From contig JAYJMM010000099.1 in NCBI GenBank assembly GCA_037349105.1, positions 496,001-560,000 on the forward strand: 64,000 nt of DNA, given 5' to 3'. Made by a program: the position numbers and the translations under genes. Positions 46,001 through 58,000 of this stretch are shown one piece after another. The notes beneath the pieces are model-generated. The model was not told where the DNA came from. It saw only the letters and a program-made list of their open reading frames with translations, and made no database searches. The DNA is from Limnomonas spitsbergensis (Eukaryota > Chlorophyta > Chlorophyceae > Chlamydomonadales). Each line of letters begins with the position of its first letter. The first letter of the stretch is position 1.

Positions 46001-49000
46001 GGGTTTCAGGCATATCAGGTACACGCAATATGCCTGGTACCCTAACACCCTAACCTAGGGGTGTTAGGGTTTCAGGCATATCGCGTATAACGTCGAAAAT
46101 GACATGGTGTTGCCGAAAGCCAATCATCTGGCCACATCGCACAAGCTCGTGTGGGCCTTGGATGAGTAATCCGCGGGGTCCATGATTCCCCCTAGCTTTA
46201 GGAGAGAGCCTAAACCCTCACATCTACACCAGCAGTCCAACAAAAGCATCAGTGCTTCCTCATCCTCACCTTTCTCCATCTGTAGCTTTTCTACTGCCAC
46301 GCTACAATTGAGAACGCACAATCTATAATGAGGTACAGATGTACTACCATAGGTAAGACTGTGAAAGGAAAAAAACTGCATATGAAACCACGGACAGTAT
46401 AGAGAGAGGCGGGGCTCTTAACACCGGATTGCCAATACTGCAATACCCCACATCAACAAAACATGTCTCCATCCAACCCCTGGAGCATATGAGTGTTTAG
46501 TTGTGTGTGTCCCCATCCAAGCCCTGGAGCATATGAGGGTTTAGTTGTGTGTGTCTCCATCCAACCCCTGGAGCATATGAGGGTTTAGTTGTGTGTGTCC
46601 CCATCCAAGCCCTGGAGCATATGAGTGTTTAGTTGTGTGTGTCCCCATCCAACCCCTGGAGCATATGAGTGTTTAGTTGTGTGTGTCCCCATCCAAGCCC
46701 TGGAGCATATGAGTGTTTAGTTGTGTGTGTCCCCATCCAACCCCTGGAGCATATGAGTGTTTAGTTGTGTGTGTCCCCATCCAAGCCCTGGAGCATATGA
46801 GGGTTTAGTTGTGTGTGTCCCCATCCAACCCCTGGAGCATATGAGGGTTTAGTTGTGTGTGTCCCCATCCAACCCCTGGAGCATATGAGTGTTTAGTTGT
46901 GTGTGTCCCCATCCAATCCCTGGAGCATATGAGGGTTAAGTTGTGTGTGTCCCCATCCAACCCCTGGAGCATATGAGGGTTTAGTTGTGTGTGTCCCCAT
47001 CCAACCCCTGGAGCATATGAGGGTTTAGTTGTGTGTGTCTCCATCCAACCCCTGGAGCATATGAGGGTTTAGTTGTGTGTGTCCCCATCCAACCCCTGGA
47101 GCATATGAGGGTTTAGTTGTGTGTGTCCCCATCCAACCCCTGGAGCATATGAGTGTTTAGTTGTGTGTGTCCCCATCCAATCCCTGGAGCATATGAGGGT
47201 TAAGTTGTGTGTGTCCCCATCCAACCCCTGGAGCATATGAGGGTTTAGTTGTGTGTGTCCCCATCCAACCCCTGGAGCATATGAGGGTTTAGTTGTGTGT
47301 GTCTCCATCCAACCCCTGGAGCATATGAGGGTTTAGTTGTGTGTGTCCCCATCCAACCCCTGGAGCATATGAGTGTTTAGTTGTGTGTGTCCCCATCCAA
47401 CCCCTGGAGCATATGAGTGTTTAGTTGTGTGTGTCCCCATCCAATCCCTGGAGCATATGAGGGTTAAGTTGTGTGTGTCCCCATCCAACCCCTGGAGCAT
47501 ATGAGGGTTTAGTTGTGTGTGTCCCCATCCAACCCCTGGAGCATATGAGTGTTTAGTTGTGTGTGTCCCCATCCAATCCCTGGAGCATATGAGGGTTAAG
47601 TTGTGTGTGTCTCCATCCAACCCCTGGAGCATATGAGGGTTTAGTTGTGTGTGTCTCCATCCAACCCCTGGAGCATATGAGGGTTTAGTTGTGTGTGTCC
47701 CCATCCAACCCCTGAAGCATATGAGTGTTTAGTTGTGTGTGTCCCCATCCAACCCCTGGAGCATATGAGGGTTTAGTTGTGTGTGTCCCCATCCAACCCC
47801 TGGAGCATATGAGGGTTTAGTTGTGTGTGTCCCCATCCAACCCCTGGAGCATATGAGGGTTTAGTTGTGTGTGTCCCCATCCAACCCCTGGAGCATATGA
47901 GGGTTTAGTTGTGTGTGTCCCCATCCAACCCCTGGAGCATATGAGGGTTTAGTTGTGTGTGTCCCCATCCAACCCCTGGAGCATATGAGTGTTTAGTTGT
48001 GTGTGTCCCCATCCAACCCCTGGAGCATATGAGGGTTTAGTTGTGTGTGTCCCCATCCAACCCCTGGAGCATATGAGGGTTAAGTTGTGTGTGTCCCCAT
48101 CCAACCCCTGGAGCATATGAGGGTTTAGTTGTGTGTGTCCCCATCCAAGCCCTGGAGCATATGAGGGTTTAGTTGTGTGTGTCCCCATCCAAGCCCTGGA
48201 GCATATGAGGGTTTAGTTGTGTGTGTCCCCATCCAACCCTTGGAGCATATGAGGGTTTAGTTGTGTGTGTCCCCATCCAACCCCTGGAGCATATGAGTGT
48301 TTAGTTGTGTGTGTCTCCATCCAACCCCTGGAGCATATGAGGGTTTAGTTGTGTGTGTCCCCATCCAACCCCTGGAGCATATGAGGGTTTAGTTGTGTGT
48401 GTCCCCATCCAACCCCTGGAGCATATGAGGGTTTAGTTGTGTGTGTCCCCATCCAACCCCTGGAGCATATGAGTGTTTAGTTGTGTGTGTCCCCATCCAA
48501 CCCCTGGAGCATATGAGTGTTTAGTTGTATGTGTCTCCATCCAACCCCTGGAGCATATGAGTGTTTAGTTGTGTGTGTCCCCATCCAACCCCTGGAGCAT
48601 ATGAGGGTTTAGTTGTGTGTGTCCCCATCCAACCCCTGGAGCATATGAGGGTTTAGTTGTGTGTGTCCCCATCCAACCCCTGGAGCATATGAGGGTTTAG
48701 TTGTGTGTGTCCCCATCCAACCCCTGGAGCATATGAGTGTTTAGTTGTATGTGTCCCCATCCAACCCCTGGAGCATATGAGGGTTTAGTTGTGTGTGTCT
48801 CCATCCAATCCCTGGAGCATATGAGGGTTTAGTTGTGTGTGTCCCCATCCAACCCCTGGAGCATATGAGGGTTTAGTTGTGTGTGTCCCCATCCAACCCC
48901 TGGAGCATATGAGGGTTTAGTTGTGTGTGTCCCCATCCAACCCCTGGAGCATATGAGGGTTTAGTTGTGTGTGTCCCCATCCAACCCCTGGAGCATATGA

Positions 49001-52000
49001 GGGTTTAGTTGTGTGTGTCCCCATCCAACCCCTGGAGCATATGAGGGTTTAGTTGTGTGTGTCCCCATCCAACCCCTGGAGCATATGAGTGTTTAGTTGT
49101 GTGTGTCCCCATCCAACCCCTGGAGCATATGAGTGTTTAATTGTGTGTGTCCCCATCCAACCCCTGGAGCATATGAGTGTTTAGTTGTGTGTGTCCCCAT
49201 CCAACCCCTGGAGCATATGAGGGTTTAGTTGTGTGTGTCCCCATCCAACCCCTGGAGCATATGAGTGTTTAGTTGTGTGTGTCCCCATCCAACCCCTGGA
49301 GCATATGAGTGTTTAGTTGTGTGTGTCCCCATCCAACCCCTGGAGCATATGAGTGTTTAGTTGTGTGTGTCTCCATCCAACCCCTGGAGCATATGAGGGT
49401 TTAGTTGTGTGTGTCCCCATCCAACCCCTGGAGCATATGAGGGTTTAGTTGTGTGTGTCCCCATCCAACCCCTGGAGCATATGAGGGTTTAGTTGTGTGT
49501 GTCCCCATCCAACCCCTGGAGCATATGAGGGTTTAGTTGTGTGTGTCCCCATCCAACCCCTGGAGCATATGAGGGTTTAGTTGTGTGTGTCCCCATCCAA
49601 CCCCTGGAGCATATGAGTGTTTAGTTGTGTGTGTCCCCATCCAACCCTTGGAGCATATGAGGGTTTAGTTGTGTGTGTCCCCATCCAACCCCTGGAGCAT
49701 ATGAGGGTTTAGTTGTGTGTGTCCCCATCCAACCCCTGGAGCATATGAGGGTTTAGTTGTGTGTGTCCCCATCCAACCCCTGGAGCATATGAGTGTTTAG
49801 TTGTGTGTGTCCCCATCCAACCCCTGGAGCATATGAGTGTTTAGTTGTGTGTGTCCCCATCCAACCCCTGGAGCATATGAGGGTTTAGTTGTGTGTGTCC
49901 CCATCCAACCCCTGGAGCATATGAGGGTTTAGTTGTGTGTGTCCCCATCCAACCCCTGGAGCATATGAGTGTTTAGTTGTGTGTGTCCCCATCCAACCCC
50001 TGGAGCATATGAGGGTTTAGTTGTGTGTGTCCCCATCCAACCCCTGGAGCATATGAGGGTTTAGTTGTGTGTGTCCCCATCCAACCCCTGGAGCATATGA
50101 GTGTTTAGTTGTGTGTGTCCCCATCCAACCCCTGGAGCATATGAGGGTTAGTTGTGTGTGTCTCCCATCCAAGCCCTGGAGCATATGAGGGTTTAGTTGT
50201 GTGTGTCCCCATCCAACCCCTGGAGCATATGAGGGTTTAGTTGTGTGTGTCCCCATCCAACCCCTGGAGCATATGAGGGTTTAGTTGTGTGTGTCCCCAT
50301 CCAACCCCTGGAGCATATGAGGGTTTAGTTGTGTGTGTCCCCATCCAACCCCTGGAGCATATGAGGGTTTAGTTGTGTGTGTCCCCATCCAACCCCTGGA
50401 GCATATGAGGGTTTAGTTGTGTGTGTCCCCATCCAACCCCTGGAGCATATGAGGGTTTAGTTGTGTGTGTCCCCATCCAACCCCTGGAGCATATGAGGGT
50501 TTAGTTGTGTGTGTCCCCATCCAACCCCTGGAGCATATGAGGGTTTAGTTGTGTGTGTCCCCATCCAACCCCTGGAGCATATGAGGGTTTAGTTGTGTGT
50601 GTCCCCATCCAACCCCTGGAGCATATGAGGGTTTAGTTGTGTGTGTCCCCATCCAACCCCTGGAGCATATGAGGGTTTAGTTGTGTGTGTCCCCATCCAA
50701 CCCCTGGAGCATATGAGTGTTTAGTTGTGTGTGTCCCCATCCAACCCCTGGAGCATATGAGTGTTTAGTTGTGTGTGTCCCCATCCAACCCCTGGAGCAT
50801 ATGAGTGTTTAGTTGTGTGTGTCCCCATCCAACCCCTGGAGCATATGAGGGTTTAGTTGTGTGTGTCCCCATCCAACCCCTGGAGCATATGAGTGTTTAG
50901 TTGTGTGTGTCCCCATCCAACCCCTGGAGCATATGAGTGTTTAGTTGTGTGTGTCCCCATCCAACCCCTGGAGCATATGAGTGTTTAGTTGTGTGTGTCC
51001 TCCATCCAACCCCTGGAGCATATGAGGGTTTAGTTGTGTGTGTCCCCATCCAACCCCTGGAGCATATGAGTGTTTAGTTGTGTGTGTCCCCCATCCAACC
51101 CCTGGAGCATATGAGGGTTTAGTTGTGTGTGTCCCCATCCAACCCCTGGAGCATATGAGTGTTTAGTTGTGTGTGTCCCCATCCAACCCCTGGAGCATAT
51201 GAGGGTTTAGTTGTGTGTGTCCCCATCCAACCCCTGGAGCATATGAGTGTTTAGTTGTGTGTGTCCCCATCCAACCCCTTGGAGCATATGAGGGTTTAGT
51301 TGTGTGTGTCCCCACCCAACCCCTGGAGCATATGAGGGTTTAGTTGTGTGTGTCCCCATCCAACCCCTGGAGCATATGAGGGTTTAGTTGTGTGTGTCCC
51401 CATCCAACCCCTGGAGCATATGAGTGTTTAGTTGTGTGTGTCCCCATCCAACCCCTGGAGCATATGAGTGGTTTAGTTGTGTGTGTCCCCATCCAACCCC
51501 TGGAGCATATGAGGGTTTAGTTGTGTGTGTCCCCATCCAACCCCTGGAGCATATGAGGGTTTAGTTGTGTGTGTCCCCATCCAACCCCTGGAGCATATGA
51601 GGGTTTAGTTGTGTGTGTCCCCATCCAACCCTGGAGCATATGAGGGTTTAGTTGTGTGTGTCCCCATCCAACCCCTGGAGCATATGAGGGTTTAGTTGTG
51701 TGTGTCCCCATCCAACCCCTGGAGCATATGAGTGTTTAGTTGTGTGTGTCCCCATCCAACCCCTGGAGCATATGAGGGTTTAGTTGTGTTGTGTCCCCAT
51801 CCAACCCCTGGAGCATATGAGTGTTTTAGTTGTGTGTGTCCCCATCCAACCCCTGGAGCATTATGAGGTTTAGTTGTGTGGTCCCCATCCAACCCCTGGA
51901 GCATATGAGTGTTTAGTTGTGTGTGTTCCCCATCCAACCCCTGGAGCATATGAGGGTTTAGTTGTGTGTGTCCCCATCCAACCCCTGGAGCATATGAGGG

Positions 52001-55000
52001 TTTAGTTGTGTGTGTCCCCATCCAACCCCTGGAGCATATGAGGGTTAAGTTGTGTGTGTCCCCATCCAACCCCTGGAGCATATGAGGGTTTAGTTGTGTG
52101 TGTCCCCATCCAACCCCTGGAGCATATGAGGGTTTAGTTGTGTGTGTCCCCATCCAACCCCTGGAGCATATGAGGGTTTAGTTGTGTGTGTCCCCATCCA
52201 ACCCCTGGAGCATATGAGGGTTTAGTTGTGTGTGTCCCCATCCAACCCCTGGAGCATATGAGGGTTTAGTTGTGTGTGCCCCCATCCAAGCCCTGGAGCA
52301 TATGAGTGTTTAGTTGTGTGTGCCCCCATCCAAGCCCTGGAGCATATGAGTGTTTAGTTGTGTGTGCCCCCATCCAAGCCCTGGAGCATATGAGGGTTTA
52401 GTTGTGTGTGCCCCCATCCAAGCCCTGGAGCATATGAGTGTTTAGTTGTGTGTGTCCCCATCCAAGCCCTGGAGCATATGAGGGTTTAGTTGTGTGTGCC
52501 CCATCCAAGCCCTGGAGCATATGAGTGTTTAGTTGTGTGTGTCCCCATCCAACCCCTGGAGCATATGAGTGTTTAGTTGTGTATGTCCCCATCCAACCCC
52601 TGGAGCATATGAGGGTTTAGTTGTGTGTGTCCCCATCCAACCCCTGGAGCATATGAGGGTTTAGTTGTGTGTGTCCCCATCCAACCCCTGGAGCATATGA
52701 GTGTTTAGTTGTGTGTGTCCCCATCCAACCCCTGGAGCATATGAGGGTTTAGTTGTGTGTGTCCCCATCCAACCCCTGGAGCATATGAGTGTTTAGTTGT
52801 GTGTGTCCCCATCCAACCCCTGGAGCATATGAGTGTTTAGTTGTGTGTGTCCCCATCTAACCCCTGGAGCATATGAGGGTTAAGTTGTGTGTGTCTCCAT
52901 CCAACCCCTGGAGCATATGAGGGTTTAGTTGTGTGTGTCCCCATCCAACCCCTGGAGCATATGAGGGTTTAGTTGTGTGTGTCCCCATCCAATCCCTGGA
53001 GCATATGAGGGTTAAGTTGTGTGTGTCCCCATCCAACCCCTGGAGCATATGAGGGTTTAGTTGTGTGTGTCCCCATCCAACCCCTGGAGCATATGAGGGT
53101 TTAGTTGTGTGTGTCCCCATCCAACCCCTGGAGCATATGAGGGTTTAGTTGTGTGTGTCCCCATCCAACCCCTGGAGCATATGAGGGTTTAGTTGTGTGT
53201 GTCCCCATCCAACCCCTGGAGCATATGAGGGTTTAGTTGTGTGTGCCCCCATCCAAGCCCTGGAGCATATGAGTGTTTAGTTGTGTGTGCCCCCATCCAA
53301 GCCCTGGAGCATATGAGTGTTTAGTTGTGTGTGCCCCCATCCAAGCCCTGGAGCATATGCGGGTTTAGTTGTGTGTGCCCCCATCCAAGCCCTGGAGCAT
53401 ATGAGTGTTTAGTTGTGTGTGCCCCCATCCAAGCCCTGGAGCATATGAGGGTTTAGTTGTGTGTGCCCCCATCCAAGCCCTGGAGCATATGAGTGTTTAG
53501 TTGTGTGTGTCCCCATCCAAGCCCTGGAGCATATGAGGGTTTAGTTGTGTGTGCCCCATCCAAGCCCTGGAGCATATGAGTGTTTAGTTGTGTGTGTCCC
53601 CATCCAACCCCTGGAGCATATGAGTGTTTAGTTGTGTATGTCCCCATCCAACCCCTGGAGCATATGAGGGTTTAGTTGTGTGTGTCCCCATCCAACCCCT
53701 GGAGCATATGAGGGTTTAGTTGTGTGTGTCCCCATCCAACCCCTGGAGCATATGAGTGTTTAGTTGTGTGTGTCCCCATCCAACCCCTGGAGCATATGAG
53801 GGTTTAGTTGTGTGTGTCCCCATCCAAGCCCTGGAGCATATGAGTGTTTAGTTGTGTGTGTCCCCATCCAACCCCTGGAGCATATGAGTGTTTAGTTGTG
53901 TGTGTCCCCATCTAACCCCTGGAGCATATGAGGGTTAAGTTGTGTGTGTCTCCATCCAACCCCTGGAGCATATGAGGGTTTAGTTGTGTGTGTCCCCATC
54001 CAACCCCTGGAGCATATGAGGGTTTAGTTGTGTGTGTCCCCATCCAATCCCTGGAGCATATGAGGGTTAAGTTGTGTGTGTCCCCATCCAACCCCTGGAG
54101 CATATGAGGGTTTAGTTGTGTGTGTCCCCATCCAACCCCTGGAGCATATGAGGGTTTAGTTGTGTGTGTCCCCATCCAACCCCTGGAGCATATGAGGGTT
54201 TAGTTGTGTGTGTCCCCATCCAACCCCTGGAGCATATGAGGGTTTAGTTGTGTGTGTCCCCATCCAACCCCTGGAGCATATGAGGGTTTAGTTGTGTGTG
54301 CCCCCATCCAAGCCCTGGAGCATATGAGTGTTTAGTTGTGTGTGCCCCCATCCAAGCCCTGGAGCATATGAGTGTTTAGTTGTGTGTGCCCCCATCCAAG
54401 CCCTGGAGCATATGAGGGTTTAGTTGTGTGTGCCCCCATCCAAGCCCTGGAGCATATGAGTGTTTAGTTGTGTGTGTCCCCATCCAAGCCCTGGAGCATA
54501 TGAGGGTTTAGTTGTGTGTGCCCCCATCCAAGCCCTGGAGCATATGAGTGTTTAGTTGTGTGTGTCCCCATCCAACCCCTGGGTACAATTACTGCAATAC
54601 CCTACACCCAGACAGAGTGTTATCCCATCTTAGGTCCACCTTGAATGCCTGCGTGGCCAGCTTAAAACGCCGGATTACAAATACTGAAACTCGAGACTGG
54701 TTTTACTTATAGATACTGACACTGGAGACTGGATTACATATACTGAGCCTGGGTCACCTTGAATGCCTGCATGGCGAGCTTGAAGTCAAAGCTGATGTTG
54801 ACTTTGCAGAACTTGCTGTCACGTGCCAGGTAGTCAAACTTGTCCACATCGATGGAGTTCTGCTGGTTGGCCACAATGTCATACAAGTACCTGAGGGTGA
54901 AGGGGAGGAGACGTGGAGGGGGTCAGACTGTATAGTATTGTTCAGTGAACCTGCGCAGGCGGCAACGGAGGAGACTGCGGCGGGTTTCGGAGCAAGTTTG

Positions 55001-58000
55001 TTAAGAGTTAAGGGTTTAGTGTTCAGTACATTTGTGGTGAAGGATTAAGTAAATTTGTGGTTTAGGGTTAAGCTGATTAGTGGGTTTAGGGGGGAGGGGG
55101 CACCTGCAGGATTCAGGGGTCAGTGTTTTGAGTTCAGAGCAAATGTTGGGTCTATCCATGCATGCATGCTGCTTCTGCTGCGATGGAGGCCAACCCGGCG
55201 GGATCCAGTTCCAGGAGTGCTGGTACCTGCCAACGTGGGAGGATACAAAGGGATTTAGGATATAGGGTTCATAGCATTTGTTCATAGCTTTTGTTAAGGG
55301 AACTCATACATGCTGCAATGGGGAAGGACGCGAGGGGGTTAAGGACATTGTTTAGGGAGTTCATGCTACTCCCACGATGGTGGAGGACGTGAAGGGATTC
55401 AGACTGCAGGAGAGACCCTCAGGTGCTGATTGGCCACCATAGCATGCATGCACCTTCAAAGAGGAAAAACAGCGGGGTGAAGGACATTGTCTAGGGAGCT
55501 CATGCTCCTGCCACGATGGTGGAGGACGTGAAGGGATTCAGACTGCAGGAGAGACCCTCAGGTGCTGATTGGCCACCATAGCATGCATGCACCTTCAAAG
55601 AGGAAAAACAGCGGGGTGAAGGACATTGTCTAGGGAGCTCATGCTCCTGCCACGATGGAGGAGGACGTGAAGGGATTCAGATTGCAAGAGAGACCCGCAG
55701 GTGCTGATTGGCCACCATGACATGCATGCACCTGCAGCAGGAGGGAAAGCGGAGATGGGTGTGTGTGAGGGGCGGAGGCGTAGCCTTGACTTCTAGCACA
55801 GCTGTACACACGTGTCAGCATCACACATATTGAGCCCCCTCCACACTTATTGACACCATTCACACTTGTCGAGCGCCCTCCGCTCTTGTTCAGCCCCTTC
55901 AAAGCGCTCACCAGCCAACCTCGCCCGCTCCCACCTCTGGGGTTGGTTGGCCATGCAACCGCTCCGGCTGCGGTCAATCATCTGCCGGATGATGACCATG
56001 TCCTCCTCCGGCGGCGCCACCTCCTCCGGCAGCTGACTCACAATGTGGTCGAGCATGCGGCAGGACATGTCTTCATGGTGCCTGAAGGGCCGGCGGTACA
56101 GGCAGTCATGCAGACGGGTCAGTGCTGAGTCAGAGAGAGGCACAGACGGTACAAACAGACGGATCAGTGCTGAGTTAGAAGTCTGATCCGATTGAAAGGC
56201 CAGAGAAATATGTACCGGGACCCTCTTAGCAGAGGGCACAGAGGGCAATACAGGCAGTACACGCGGTACCATGTTGCTGTCATCACTCACCAGTCCGTGA
56301 CGCCCAGCCTCGGGAGGAGATGCATGTCAAAGGTGTGGGAGAAAGGTCCATGACCCAGGTCGTGACAGAGGCCTGTGAGGCACAGGGGCAGAACACTTCG
56401 GAGCCAGAGGCACAAACAACACGGCCTTGAAAGGTGTGGGAGAAGGGTCCATGACCCAGGTCGTGACAGAGGCCTGTGAGGCACAGGGGCAGAACACTTC
56501 GGAGCCAGAGGCACAAAGAAAACAGCCTTAAAAGGTGTGGGAGAAGGGTCCATGACCCAGGTCGTGACAAAGGTCTGGCCCATGCTGCATTTGTGGGGGG
56601 GGGCTAGTCAGGGATGGGTTTCACTGTGACGGGTGCATGTCCACTGGTGAGGTGTGGGAGATGAAACCATGAGCCAGATCGTGACATATACCTTAACCCT
56701 GAGATCTGGATCAGCAGTGGGAGACTAAACCCTGAGATATAGGCCGACAGAAAGAGACTTGAACCCTAAGATCTAGGCTGACAGAGAGAGCCAAACCCTG
56801 AGATATAGGCCAACAGAAAGAGCCTTATGCCCGAAGAAATGGTGAGCTCTCTGTCCTGCTCTCCCTGCTCACCGGCGATGGTCACACATGAGATGTCCCG
56901 ATTGGTCACCCCCAGCTCCGGTTGGTTTTGCTGCAGGGTGGTGCAAAACACTTGGGCAAGGTGCGCGACTCCCAACGAGTGGGGACTGCACGGAAGGGGT
57001 CAGGGGGGTCATTGCGGAGGTTTTAGGGCGCCTCAGTTACAATTCAGTTACAATTCAGCAGCCGTGCGTGAGCGGATCCCTGGGGGATGGCAATGCATGA
57101 CCTTGGGGAGGGCGAAATTATTTTCTTCCAGGGTGCTTCAGCTACAATCCAGCTACATTACAAGGCAAAGTGCGCAATACCAAGGGAGTGGAGACTGTTT
57201 GGGAGGGGCAGAGAAATATGTTGTGGACTGTTTTGGGGGGCGCCTCAGCTCCGCACAAGCTACATCACGGTCTTCGCCCGGGGTGGCCTGATACAGGCCA
57301 TGTGCTGGCTGAGTTGCTGTCACCCTCAGGTTCCATGTGTTGCGGATTATGAGTTGTCATTAAGGTGGTCACCAAACAATTAATTCAACAAAGCCGGGGT
57401 TCAGTCGCACGGTTAGAACAAACGTTGAATATAATTGGGATTGGGGGAAGTTTGGTGCCCGTGGCGCGCTCTTTACCGGAAAAACAATTATCCGGGTAAT
57501 ACAAACTCCAAGGGGACTGTTGCGTTTCGAGTGGTCTGTGGTCTGTGGGATGGATTGTGTTACACAATCCATCCCACAGATGACTTGAAACACACAAACA
57601 AGTCACCATGCTCCCAGGGGAGGCTGCCTTGCGACGTGCCAAGTGTGGCCAGGTGCGCACCGAAATAAAATATGGTGGGTATTTAGTTTCGGCTGTGATG
57701 TTGGCGTGCTTTTGATCTAGACCAAACCACCTTTTGGGCGCTGCCAGGGCAGCCACCGCTGTGCCGGTCGGAACAAAATTTTGACCGGTTTCGAAAGCAG
57801 CTGGGCATACTGCACCAAGCCCTGTTGGATGCATGCCGGTAAAGGGTTTGTCCCCATCCGCCCATGATTGGTCACCTGATAGCGCCCCAATGGTGGCCTG
57901 GCGTAAACTCAAGCAAACGCTGGCGGGCACCACGGGTTTGCACAAAGTGTTTCTTTTTCGGCTACCAGTCCGACTGCGGCAGGCCGCCCCGTGGCCGCCA

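Noticed and set aside
46805..54175. Minus-strand ORFs rich in MLQGLDGDTHN-type repeats
   Set aside because: They arise from the 44-bp satellite and have no start context or non-repeat coding sequence.
46463..54582. Possible CRISPR array
   Set aside because: The units are contiguous with no unique spacers, no cas genes are present, and the genome is eukaryotic.
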